From assembly GCA_027475525.1 (NCBI GenBank), contig JAMWFC010000009.1, forward strand, positions 1,426,001-1,490,000: DNA of 64,000 nucleotides. Direction: 5' to 3'. This DNA is from Macrolepiota albuminosa. Its lineage: Eukaryota > Basidiomycota > Agaricomycetes > Agaricales > Agaricaceae. The position numbers were made by a program, and so were the translations under genes. Below are positions 55,281-64,000 of the stretch, piece after piece (positions within the stretch are counted from its first letter, which is position 1; the number at the start of each line of letters is the position of its first letter). The notes below the pieces were generated by a model, which was given only the letters and a program-made list of their open reading frames with translations, had not been told where the DNA came from and made no database searches.

Positions 55281-58200
55281 CTACTGCCGTCTGTGAGTCC
55301 TGCGCCCGGGAAGATCGTTCCCCGGGTGCCGTTGTTGGAAGTTCCGGAGTTTGTCGAGGGCGCCATCGAGGTTTCGGCGCGGCTCCCAAGTGTCGTCTTC
55401 CGGGCCGTATCCCTTCCACCGTACGAGGAAGTGGGGTCGTCCACGAATGTTCCGGGAGTCGAGGATGTCTTCGACTTCGTAGTGGTACTCGTCCTCGACC
55501 TCGACCGGGGGAGGGGGCTCGGGGCGTCGTTCAGGGAAGGGATCCGGGGGGTGTCGTTCCAGGAGGCGGACGTGGAATACCGGGTGCAGACCTTTTAGTC
55601 CCGGGGGGAGCTCGATCTTGTAGGCGTGGGATGAGACCTTCTTCAATATTTTGAACGGGCCGAGACGCTTGTGATCGAGTTTTGGAGAGGGCCGGCGGGT
55701 GCGGAGGTGTCGTCGATCTAACCATACCTTTGTCCCGGGGGCCCAGTCGGGGGTGTCTTCCCGTTTCCGGTCGGCGTGTTTCACGTAGGCCCGGTTCGCG
55801 ATGTCGATCTCTTCCCGGAGAAACTTGTGAAGGGATTGGAGATCCCGGGCGACCTCGTGGGCGGCGTGTGACGGGATGTCCCGGAGCGAGAGTGTCAGTC
55901 GAGGGTGGTATCCCTTGTTGGCAAAGAAAGGGGATACCCCGGTGGCAGAGTGCGGCGTGTTGTTGTAGGTGAACTCGGCCAGGGGGAGCTCGGCACGCCA
56001 GTCGTCCTGCAAGTAGTTGACGTACAGTCGGAGGTACTGCTCGAGGGACTGGTTGACCCTTTCGGTTTGGCCGTCGGTTTCGGGGTGGTAGGCGGTAGAG
56101 AGGTTAGTCTTCACTTCAAGTGCCTTACACAGGGAAGTCCAAAACTTGGACACGAAGAGGGGGCCACGGTCGGAGACGATGTCGTCCGGGAGTCCATGTT
56201 TGGCGAAGACGTGCTCGAGGAACAGCCGGGCGAAGTCCGGGGCGGTATCCGTGGTGTGGCAGGGTAGGAAGATGCCCTGTTTGGTCAGCCTGCACACAAC
56301 GATGAGAATAGCATCGAACCCTTCAGATTCCGGGAGCTCGACGATGTGGTCCAGAGATATTGAGGACCAGGGGCGTCGTCCGACCGGCAGGGGTTTCAGG
56401 AGTCCGTACGGTCGGTGTCGGGGGACCTTGGCCCGGAGGCAGGGCTCGCATGATCGAATGTAACGGGTCACGTCCTTCTTCAACCCTGGCCAAAAGTAAG
56501 TCCGGGAGATGAGCTGGAGGGTCTTACGTATTCCAGGATGTCCCCGGAGCTTGTGGTCGTGGTGTTGACGGAGGACGTCGTAGCGAAGTCGGGCGTGATC
56601 CGGGACGTAGATGCGGCCGTCCCGGAGGAGGAGTTTCTCGTCGGGGGACAAAGAGAAGGCGGGGTCCCGGTCGGTTCCGTCGGAAGGGTTTCGGGGGTCG
56701 TGATCGGTGAAGTACTTGTCCCGGGGAGCGCGGCGGATCTGGTTCAGGGTTCCTTCGTCGTTTAAGATCAGTACGGCATTCAGGTGTTCGGGAGGGATCA
56801 CCACGCGATGATTGAACGCATTGCGCTCCGCCTCGAATGACTTCTTGGGGTAGACGTCCGGTCGACGGGTGAGGGCATCGGGCTTGGCGCCAAGGCGTCC
56901 CGGGCGATACTGGATCGTGAAGTCGTATTCCGAGAGGATCTCGGACCATCGGGCCTGTCGTCGACTAAGCTGTTTGGTCGTGGTGAAGTACTGCAGGTTG
57001 TTGTGATCCGAGTAGACCTGAACCCGGTGTCGGGCTCCCTCGAGGTAGGCTCGCCACTGCTTGAAGGCTTCGACGATGGCGAGGAGCTCCTTGTCGTAGA
57101 TGTCGTAGTTGAGCTCGGCGTCGATCATGGACCGGGTGTAGAAAGCGACTGGCCGGGGCTCCCCACCGTCAGGCTCCATCTGTGAGAGGATCCCGGCGAT
57201 GGCGTAGTCGGACGCGTCACATTCCAGGATGATCGGGAGGGCCGGATCGTAGTGCCGGAGTACCGGGGCGACTGTGAAAGCCTCCTTGAGCAAGTTAAAG
57301 ACGCTCTGGCACTTACTGTCCCAGTTCCAGGCGATGTCCTTGCGCGTGAGCCGGTTGAGGGGTTTCGTAATCCCGGAGTAGTTGTCTATAAACCTCCGGT
57401 AGAAGTTAGCGAAACCCAGGAAGGACTGTACTTCCTTGACGTTCCGGGGCTGCGGCCAGTTGACGATGGCCTCGACCTTGTGGGGGTCCATGCGAACGCC
57501 GTTCGGGGATACTATGACGCCAAGATACTCAACCTCTTCCGTATGGAAGGAGCACTTCTCGGGCTTGGCGTGGAGGTTGTGCTCCCGGAGGCGTTCGAGG
57601 ACTTGCCGGACGTGCTTCTGGTGATCCTCCTTCGAGTCGGAATAGATGAGGATGTCGTCCAGGTAGACTATCACGAAGACGTCGCTCATGTCGTGGAAGA
57701 TGTCGTTCATGAAGTATTGGAACGTGGCGGGGGAGTTAGTCATTCCGAAAGGCATTACAAGGTACTCAAACAGACCATACCGCGTGCGGAACGCGGTTTT
57801 CCACTCGTGTCCCGGGGCGATGCGGACGTTGTTGTAACCGGAGCGGAGGTCGATCTTCGTGTAGACCTTGGCACTGCGGAGTCGATCGACCAGATCGCCG
57901 ATGAGCGGGAGCGGGTAGCGGTTCTTCTTGGTGATCTTGTTGAGTCCCCGGTAGTCGACACAGAGTCGGAGCGAGCCGTCCTTCTTCTTGGCGAATAGAA
58001 CCGGGGCCCCGGCGGCGGAGGCGGAGGGTCGGATGAATCCCTTACCGAGCATTTCGTCGAGGTAGTCCTTGAGAGCCCGGAGTTCGACCTCCGACATGTT
58101 GTAGACCTTGCCGAAAGGGGGGGTGGCTCCTTCCTCGAGGTCGATGGTGTGATCATAGGGGCGGTGAGGGGGGATCTCCTTGGCGTCTCCTTCGGAGAAT

Positions 58201-59833
58201 ACGTCAGCGAACTCGTGATACTCCGGGGGAACTACTTCTCGGAGGATTTGCTCCTCGGGTTTCTGCTCCGGGGGAATGGCGTCCCCTCGTAGGTGTTCTT
58301 CCGGGAGAGAAGGCGAGGTGTGCAGCTGAAACGTGGGAGTCCCGTCCCTCATGAGGCGGGCGAAGGGGGCGGCCCCAATGATCTTGATGTCGAGTGCGCT
58401 CGGGTCGGTCGGGGTCGCGGAGGCATCGGCCGGAGCGGGTGTGACGCGTGTCTGAGACCGGCAGGGGTAGTTCGGCCCTTTGTACTTGTTCCGAGGAATG
58501 TTTGGGGGTCGATCAGGGGCCTTGAGGTCTCGGACGGGCGTGGGTGAGGCATGCGCGGGGGGCGCGGCAGTCGTCCCGGGGGTGTCGGGCGTCGGGTCGC
58601 CTCCTAGGGCTCGGAGGTGCACGGCGGTCGCGCGGGGGGCGCGGCAGTCGTCCCGGGGGTGTCGGGCGTCGGGTCGCCTCCTAGGGCTCGGAGGTGCACG
58701 GCGGTCAGGGGTGGTCTTCGGGTCCCGGGAAGGTCATGGTGAGCGCCCTCCAATCGATGTCGGGGTTCGTGTCGCGCAGCCAGGGCAGTCCCAGCACCAT
58801 CGGGGTCGATTCGTGAAGTCGCGTGACCAGGAAGTCGGAAGTGAACTCGTAGTTGTTGTCCAGGGTCACGCGTCCCGAGTGAGACCTTTGGATGGGGCCG
58901 GAGGAGGAGGGGGTGCCGTCGAGGCGTTGCAGGCGGAGGGGCTGGTCGAGGGAGTCGTGGGGGAGGTCGAGAGCGTCGCTGATGAATACTCCGGTGGCTC
59001 CGCTGTCGATAAGGGCCGATATCGGTCCCGGGGTGCCGTCCAGCCTGGCATTGATGACGAAGGATCGGGACGAGCGGGACTGGAGTCCGGGGGGTGGTGG
59101 GGGCTCGTCCGGCCGTCCAGCCTGGCATTGATGACGAAGGATCGGGACGAGCGGGACTGGAGTCCGGGGGGTGGTGGGGGCTCGTCCGGGGGTCCTTCGG
59201 GGTTGGTTTTGAGGAGTGGGGGATGTCGAAGGGGAGTTGCTGGTCGTCGGGGGTCGGGTCCCGGGTCAGGCGAAGGGTGAGGTGTCGCCAATCGATGCGG
59301 GGGTTGGTGTCTCGGAGCCACGGGAGCCCTAGGACCAGGGGTGCGGAAGGGTGAAGTTTGGTCACCAGCATCCGGAGGGTGTGAGTCTGTCCGTTGGCGA
59401 AGGTAACGGGCATACGCACGAAGTGGGTGATGTCCCCCGCCGAAGAGGCGTCTCCATCAAAGAGGCAGAGTCGTACCGGGACCGGGAGTCGCTGGGCGGG
59501 TTCCGGGGCGAGGGTAGACCATGCTTCGTCGATGAAGTTGTCGGTGGCGCCACTGTCGACGAGGGTGTTGAGGGGAGTTCCGGAGGGGGTGAGGCGGGTT
59601 TTGAGGAGGAGGGAGTGCGAAGAGTGGGAGGGTAGGTAAGCCGTGAGGGTGTCCTGTATGAGTGTCGTAGAGCGAAGGTGCGAGACCGGGGCGGAGAAGA
59701 CGTCGGGGTCGATTCCGCGATTTAGGGCGTCTTCCGGGTCTAAATCGCCGGGTCGTTTTCCGAATACTCGTAGGTAGCGTCCTCCCCTTCGAAGGTCCAG
59801 GTGGCACGTCCCATGACCTGTCGTTTGGGGCAC
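55281..59833 (-). CDS. pol: gypsy-2 Pol: two proteases, RT, RNase H, integrase, chromodomain (several frameshifts)
   Basis: Minus strand from 59833. Protease 1 has [10 protein letters not shown] and [15 protein letters not shown]. Protease 2, about 500 bp on, has [10 protein letters not shown] and [17 protein letters not shown] follows with [33 protein letters not shown] and [11 protein letters not shown], then RNase H ([15 protein letters not shown]). The integrase has an HHCC finger ([15 protein letters not shown] and CEPCLRAK) and DDE residues in [20 protein letters not shown] and [18 protein letters not shown]-terminal chromodomain is [18 protein letters not shown] with VRWKGYG and DDTWEP. 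Frames are broken by 77-bp duplications at 59035 and 58553 and by single missing bases in G runs near 59230 and 58709. Pol overlaps gag by about 94 nt. Confidence 0.92.
58553..58706. repeat. Perfect 77-bp tandem duplication
   Basis: 58553-58629 is repeated exactly as 58630-58706, between protease 2 and RT, shifting the frame. Confidence 0.95.
59035..59189. repeat. Perfect 77-bp tandem duplication
   Basis: Period 77 with 78 matching bases (59035-59112 against 59112-59189), just before protease 2. Confidence 0.95.
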
Positions 59834-62451
59834 TCGGAGATGAAATGATCTTTCTCACCACAGAGTATGCAGACGCCCTCCCTTCTCCGTCGTTCCTGCA
59901 CATCCGTCGGGACCTCGATCCAGGGTCGTCCCTTCTTTTGAAGCCGGTTGGCTCGGAGGGCCTCCTCGTCCCGTTCGTCGTCGAAGTCGAAGTCTTCGGG
60001 GTCTCCCGGGGGTTCCTCGGGGCTTGGCGCGTCGCCCGGGTCTTGGGTGGCCACGGCGGCGTTGAGCTGGGCCTGGGGGCGGGTGCCGCTGCCGGGGTTA
60101 GCATTGGGCGGGCCGCGACTCACCGGGGGTCGGCCGCCAGGGAACGCGGGGGGACCGGGGTTTCGACCTTGGGGGTTGGGAGCTTCGCCGGAGGGCCAAG
60201 GGGGTCCTCCTCTAGGGTTCCAGGGGAGTCGGGAGCTCGAATACTCGCTGCGGTCTTCCCAGTAGCGCTGGTCGATCTGCATGACGAGGGCCTTGTATCC
60301 GTCGTAGGAGGGTTGTTTCGGGGCGAGTCGGAGGACGTCCTTGATACGTTGTGGGAGGGCGCGGCGGAGGGCGTACCGGAGGGCGCTGTAATTCCAACCT
60401 GTCTCGTAAGCTTCCTTTTCAAAACGTACGATGAAGGTCGTGAAACGTTCTTCAGAGCGCATCCGGAGGTTGAAGAGGTTGTCCTCGGCCTCGGCCACGG
60501 TGTCGTATATCCCGAATTTCCCGGAGAACTCGTCGACGAAGGCTTGCCAGCGGGCGAGTGCCGGGTTGTTGGGGTCGAACTGGATGAGGGCCGTGTAGTG
60601 ATCGAAGGCGATCCCTTGGAGGTACGAGGCGGCAAAGGCCACCCGGGAGCTGTCAACCTGAAACGTGAGCGGCTTTGCCTGAAACGTGTTAAGACACTGG
60701 GTGAGGAAGGTACGCCATTTCCGGGGGTCCCGGCCCGTGAACGCATCAGGTTTCTGAATGTCTAGGCGTCCTTCGCGGGCGAGGGCGTCGCGAGCGTCGT
60801 CCGGTCCGGCAGCGTTACGGGGAGGGGGGCCAGCGTTGTAATAGTAGTAGTAATGATTACCCCCCCCTCCTTGAGGAGGAAAAGCACCAAGGGCGGGGCC
60901 CCACCCGCCGGGCGGCTCACCTGGGGGACCACGCCCGGGAGGCCCGTTGTCCCAAGGGGGTTCGTTCCTGCCAGGAGGGGGGCCGGGTCTCCACGCCGGG
61001 AGTGGCGGAGGTGGAGGGCCTGGGGGTCGTCCTCGAGGTTCAGCTGGGGGTGGCGGAGGCGGTCGGGGAGGGTTCGGCGGTGTCGGGTCGGGCGGAGGGG
61101 GGTTAGGTGCTGGGTCGGGTGCCGGGTTGCGCGGGGGACGTTCATTCCGGGAGGGTCGGGCTTGCATCGGGGGTCGCGGGGGGTTCCGTAGGTCGAAGTG
61201 GGGTGGCGGATCGCGGCGGAAGTTGCGTTCCGGAGGGACCGGGGCGGACGTGGCGGGCGGTGCTGGTGCCGGGGCGGGCGCGGGCGCGGGACGTTGTTCG
61301 TTGTTATCGCGCGTGAGCTCGTCAATGTAGCATAACGTGTCGTCCGTACTAGGGGTGTCCACCCGGGCTGTACCGGGGTTCGTCGGGGCCGGGGGTCGGG
61401 CGTTGTCTGTTCGCGGGAGGGGTTCCAGGGGTCTTTGAGGCTGTCCCCAGGTCTCGAAGGTACTAGGAACGGAGTTAGCCCTGCGGCGAGTTGACAAGCC
61501 TACCGTGCGAGCAGCGGGTTGATCGAAGAGGCCTCCCGTCGGGTTGAGGGACCGTAGTATGGCTGAGGCGTTCTGCCGTTCTTCCCGTTGCCGTTGCTCC
61601 GGAGTGGGGACCGTGGGGGCTGCCGGGACTGCTGGGGCCGGTTCCGGGGGTTCCCGTCGAATGTGAATCGAGCGACCTGGGTCCGCGGGGTCGTTGAGGG
61701 GTCGAGGGGAGGGGGACGCGTGGACTTCGTCGAGCAGTTGCTGTAATTCTTCCCGGAGGATCGTGTTGCGCCTATACTTTACCATGGTTTGCTCCGGGAG
61801 TTCTCCTCGCGTGAGGCGATCCCCGAATTCGACCAGGCAGTGAGCCCATTCCTCCGGAGTGCCTTCGAAGTCGTCGTGCCCGAATTCCACGAGCAGCGTC
61901 CTCGTCCGTTGCGCGAAGTCCTCCGGTGAGATCCTGAGGGAGCGGAGTATCTCGTCCCGTTGCCGTTCATACTCCTCGAGGCGTCGTCGTCCCATTGGCG
62001 AGGGAGGGGTTCGAGCGGGTGGAGCGGCGGCCGGGTGATGACGAGGGGGGTAGTCGGGGTAGGGGGGTCCTCGGGGTTCTCGGGGTTGGGGGACGGGGCG
62101 CTGGTAACCGTAGTAGGGGGTGGGTGCAAAGGGGCCCTCGCTGGGGGGAATCGGGCGAGGCCCACTGGGTACAGGAGGGGTCTCCGGCAGGCCCCCGGGA
62201 ATGCTCCGGTACGAGGGGACCTCCACGGGTCGTGCCATGGCTAGGTTGGGCGGAGGGGCCCAACTGGCTGAGGGCCCCAGATCATAGAAGGATGGGTCGG
62301 GGGCCCAGTGGCGGTGGAGGTACTGAGGTTCGTATGGGAGGGGTGGGTAGACAGGGCGGGGGGTCTGTGCGGAGTAGTGGTCGGGTACCGGGCGTCCGTA
62401 AGGGTCGGTCTGGTACCCCGTGGGGTAGTAGGTGTGAGTATACGTAGCCAT
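59740..62451 (-). CDS. gag: gypsy-2 Gag
   Basis: The start is the ATG at 62451. About 903 aa, long for a gag: a Pro-rich N-terminal half of roughly 500 residues, then a capsid-like domain (DSSRVAFAASYLQGIAFDHY, FGIYDTVAEAEDNLFNLRM, RFTTFIVRFEKEAYETGW) and a CCHC zinc knuckle [14 protein letters not shown] near the end. Gag forms the particle that packages the element RNA. The frame is intact over its full length, in contrast to pol. Confidence 0.92.
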   Translation of the reverse strand: MATYTHTYYPTGYQTDPYGRPVPDHYSAQTPRPVYPPLPYEPQYLHRHWAPDPSFYDLGPSASWAPPPNLAMARPVEVPSYRSIPGGLPETPPVPSGPRPIPPSEGPFAPTPYYGYQRPVPQPREPRGPPYPDYPPRHHPAAAPPARTPPSPMGRRRLEEYERQRDEILRSLRISPEDFAQRTRTLLVEFGHDDFEGTPEEWAHCLVEFGDRLTRGELPEQTMVKYRRNTILREELQQLLDEVHASPSPRPLNDPADPGRSIHIRREPPEPAPAVPAAPTVPTPEQRQREERQNASAILRSLNPTGGLFDQPAARTVGLSTRRRANSVPSTFETWGQPQRPLEPLPRTDNARPPAPTNPGTARVDTPSTDDTLCYIDELTRDNNEQRPAPAPAPAPAPPATSAPVPPERNFRRDPPPHFDLRNPPRPPMQARPSRNERPPRNPAPDPAPNPPPPDPTPPNPPRPPPPPPAEPRGRPPGPPPPPLPAWRPGPPPGRNEPPWDNGPPGRGPPGEPPGGWGPALGAFPPQGGGGNHYYYYYNAGPPPRNAAGPDDARDALAREGRLDIQKPDAFTGRDPRKWRTFLTQCLNTFQAKPLTFQVDSSRVAFAASYLQGIAFDHYTALIQFDPNNPALARWQAFVDEFSGKFGIYDTVAEAEDNLFNLRMRSEERFTTFIVRFEKEAYETGWNYSALRYALRRALPQRIKDVLRLAPKQPSYDGYKALVMQIDQRYWEDRSEYSSSRLPWNPRGGPPWPSGEAPNPQGRNPGPPAFPGGRPPVSRGPPNANPGSGTRPQAQLNAAVATQDPGDAPSPEEPPGDPEDFDFDDERDEEALRANRLQKKGRPWIEVPTDVQERRRREGVCILCGEKDHFISECPKRQVMGRATWTFEGEDATYEYSENDPAI

Positions 62452-62471
62452 CAAGAACGGTGTAAGGAAAG

Positions 62472-62483
62472 AGTCTTGATATT
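62472..62483 (-). promoter_or_regulatory. gypsy-2 self-priming site (Tf1-like)
   Basis: One base inside the 5' LTR, the minus strand reads AATATCAAGACT. It is perfectly complementary to AGTCTTGATATT transcribed from the LTR at 62858-62847. No TGG tRNA-type start is present. This is the arrangement used for self-priming by Tf1/sushi-group elements, in which the RNA 5' end folds back as primer. Confidence 0.65.
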
Positions 62484-62484
62484 A

Positions 62485-63279
62485 TGTCAGGTTCCGCTGA
62501 ATCGGGGGCTTTCCGGGAAAGCGACGCCCTTACGATGCGGACTTGATCTACGGATACTCGGGTGTCTGGAACTCCGGGGCTAGGACTCCGGGGTTCAAGA
62601 CGAGGACAGGGTAATCCCGGGAGAGGGGACTAGAGTCCGGGGGTTTTGGATGAAAGTGGCTGGGAGTTAGAGGGGGTCGAGTCGTGAACCGGAGGTTCTA
62701 AGACGAGACCAAGTTAGTAACTTAAGAGTCGCGAAGTGCGTACCAAACTTATAGCACGCGAATGCTAAGGCGTGCCAGTCGAAGCGTACCAAACGAGGCG
62801 TACCAGTCAAACAAAAGGGCACGCAATATCCAAGTAACAGTTATGCAATATCAAGACTAGCGAATACAACAAGGAACTACGCTATAAGTACTACGGGGCC
62901 GGGTCTCGGGGTTCCGGGATGTCTGGGATGGGTTCCGGGGGTTATTGAGTAGCGGCAGGGGGTGCGTACCGGGATCGCGCGTGGGGAGCGCGCGATCAAT
63001 TGGCGCGGAGGGAGTCGTGATGCGTGGGGCGTGATGCGTGATGGCTTGATGCGAGCCGCGTGATCCGATCGTCGATGGCGGTTGATCCCGGGGTCTGTGA
63101 TGCAGGGGTCCCGGGGGCTGGCTGATGGCGATCGGTGGCGGTTGATGGCGGTCCTGATGCGCGTGATGGCGGTGTCGGCGGTCGTGATGGCGGGGCGTGT
63201 CCTGTGGGGTCGGAGGGAGGGTCCCGGATGGTGTTCCGGGGGTGTCCCGGGGTGGGCCCGGAGGGAGGGGGTCGTGACA
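62485..63279 (-). repeat. gypsy-2 LTR (5' LTR in element orientation)
   Basis: 795 bp, offset 10143 bp from its partner, one difference seen. It contains at 62847-62858 a 12-nt sequence able to pair, in RNA, with the primer site just outside the LTR. Confidence 0.96.
62847..62858 (-). promoter_or_regulatory. Predicted gypsy-2 RNA 5' end (start of R)
   Basis: If self-priming works as in Tf1, transcription should begin at about 62858 on the minus strand. A TTATAG-like TATA element lies about 30 bp upstream, which would make U3 about 421 nt. Confidence 0.45.
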
Positions 63280-63284
63280 CATAG

Positions 63285-64000
63285 ACAGAAATGGAGTATT
63301 CACTTACTAGAGAGTTCACTCAAGGCAAGCTCCACGGCAGCAAGTTCCCGACCAAACCATCGCATAAGGTTGACAGCTTCAACTTCTAAGCACCGGCACT
63401 CCTCCTGACACCGGTCAAGCTTCAGCTGAGCTCGAATTCCATTGCGGACATTTTTGTCCTCAAGCCATCATGGTACTTTCTCCGTAGGGCAGCTAATCCA
63501 CACATCCTGCATAAGATGAGGAGCATCACGAAGAGGTTTGAGTTCGTTGGGAAGAGGTTCTGGAAGTGGAATGCCCCAATCTGGCCAGTACATAGAGGTG
63601 AGGGTTGCACAAAGGTCATTGTACTTCTTGATTCCAGCCATAAGTGCTGGCGCACGTTTCTTAATGGCAGCACGAGTGGCCTGATGAAGCTTCGTCCCTT
63701 CAATCATTTATTAGGTAAACATGTAAGTTGACAGACAGATACTACACACCGAGAGTCTGTTCATGACCGCCGGTTGCCTGATCCAGTCTATCCCACTCGA
63801 AAAAACTTCCAATCGCTCGTTTTCGAACATTAATCTTGAGGTCTCGAACAATTAAAAGAGTCCTGACAAATTCGAGATCAACTCCATCAAGTTCAGGAAA
63901 GGAATCCTCAATGCAGAGAGATGAATATAAATCTTCAATGATGTCCTTGCGTAGCTCGTGATGCTCCTGAACCCTGGCAAGTGCTCGAAGTGACTGTGGA
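63285..64000 (-). pseudogene. KDZ transposase gene, middle part (continues past the window)
   Basis: Two exons separated by a roughly 50-nt intron near 63715-63765 read LRALARVQEHHELRKDI, WDRLDQATGGHEQTLG, then KLHQATRAAIKKRAPALMAG, KKYNDLCATL, WLEDKNVRNGIRAQLKLDRC and RWFGRELAAVELALSEL. This is the conserved C-terminal helical region of KDZ (Kyakuja-Dileera-Zisupton) transposases. A TGA at 63468 sits where the family has Arg before WLED. The donor of the next intron is at 63307; its acceptor is at 52321, beyond the inserted gypsy-2. The catalytic DDE core is outside the window. Confidence 0.85.

Larger units (their letters stand above)
52342..63279 (-). mobile_element. Complete Ty3/gypsy chromodomain retrotransposon (gypsy-2) with antisense accessory gene
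   Basis: It has 795-bp LTRs at 52342-53136 and 62485-63279, each TGTCAGG...GTGACA on the plus strand. They are flanked by the 5-bp duplication catag (52337-52341 and 63280-63284). I found one difference between the LTRs (52569 g against 62712 a), so the insertion is recent. In minus orientation the order is gag, two protease domains, RT, RNase H, integrase and chromodomain. The accessory gene lies on the plus strand next to the 3' LTR. The insertion sits inside a 44-nt intron of the KDZ gene. Confidence 0.96.

Noticed and set aside
57252..57998. 248-residue plus-strand frame opposite RT
   Set aside because: It is a mirror of the conserved RT region on the minus strand; no independent signal.

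Overview
This window is a stretch of a basidiomycete (Agaricomycete-type) fungal genome. The evidence is the pervasive 38-67 nt GT-AG introns, Ty3/gypsy and Ty1/copia families of agaricomycete type, a KDZ transposase gene carrying a Ulp1-like peptidase, F-box proteins of agaricomycete style, and a CFEM/GPI protein. About two thirds of the window is mobile DNA, with conserved host genes in between.

Layout: 1-15170 is a copia element (plus strand; left end outside the window) split by a complete 11.5-kb Ty3/gypsy element (355-11889) and by a solo LTR (14299-14664). It sits in a fragment of an F-box gene. 15375-23822 is a large inverted duplication of an F-box locus around a core with a CFEM GPI-anchored protein and ribosomal protein eL31. 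23974-24615 is a small secreted protein. 24.6-30.3 kb is AT-rich, CpG-depleted repeat debris with an old copia relic. 30.3-38.6 kb holds a SRPK-like kinase, a cytochrome P450, an Hsp12-like stress protein and a microbial-type PARG protein. 39-44 kb is transposon debris plus a partial CE16/GDSL esterase. 44.5 kb to the right edge is a KDZ-type DNA-transposon neighbourhood, whose transposase/peptidase gene carries a second complete Ty3/gypsy element (52342-63279, 795-bp LTRs, target duplication catag) inside one of its introns.

The most interesting feature is shared by the two unrelated Ty3/gypsy elements. Each carries, between the end of pol and the 3' LTR and on the opposite strand, a multi-exon accessory gene encoding a Zn2Cys6-like cysteine cluster followed by acidic or coiled-coil regions. 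In both, an intron ends exactly before the first cysteine codon. Each element is also saturated on both strands with its own short motif: CGSYAA in the first, TCCSGG-type in the second. I propose an element-encoded DNA-binding protein that recognises motifs dispersed through its own element, comparable in logic to the VANC anti-silencing proteins of plant VANDAL transposons. The elements also differ in lifestyle. The first has a tRNA-type primer site. The second is a chromodomain element with a Tf1-like self-priming site and two protease domains.

A caution about the assembly: at least nine tandem duplications of exactly 77 bp occur at unrelated loci (eight perfect, one with a single mismatch). 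Five clearly break coding frames that resume when one copy is ignored. This looks like unmerged k-mer overlap at contig joins, so several apparent pseudogenes may be intact. Separately, fourteen premature stops in the copia, KDZ-region and 40-kb genes are all TGA, as expected from CGA to TGA decay at methylated CpG.
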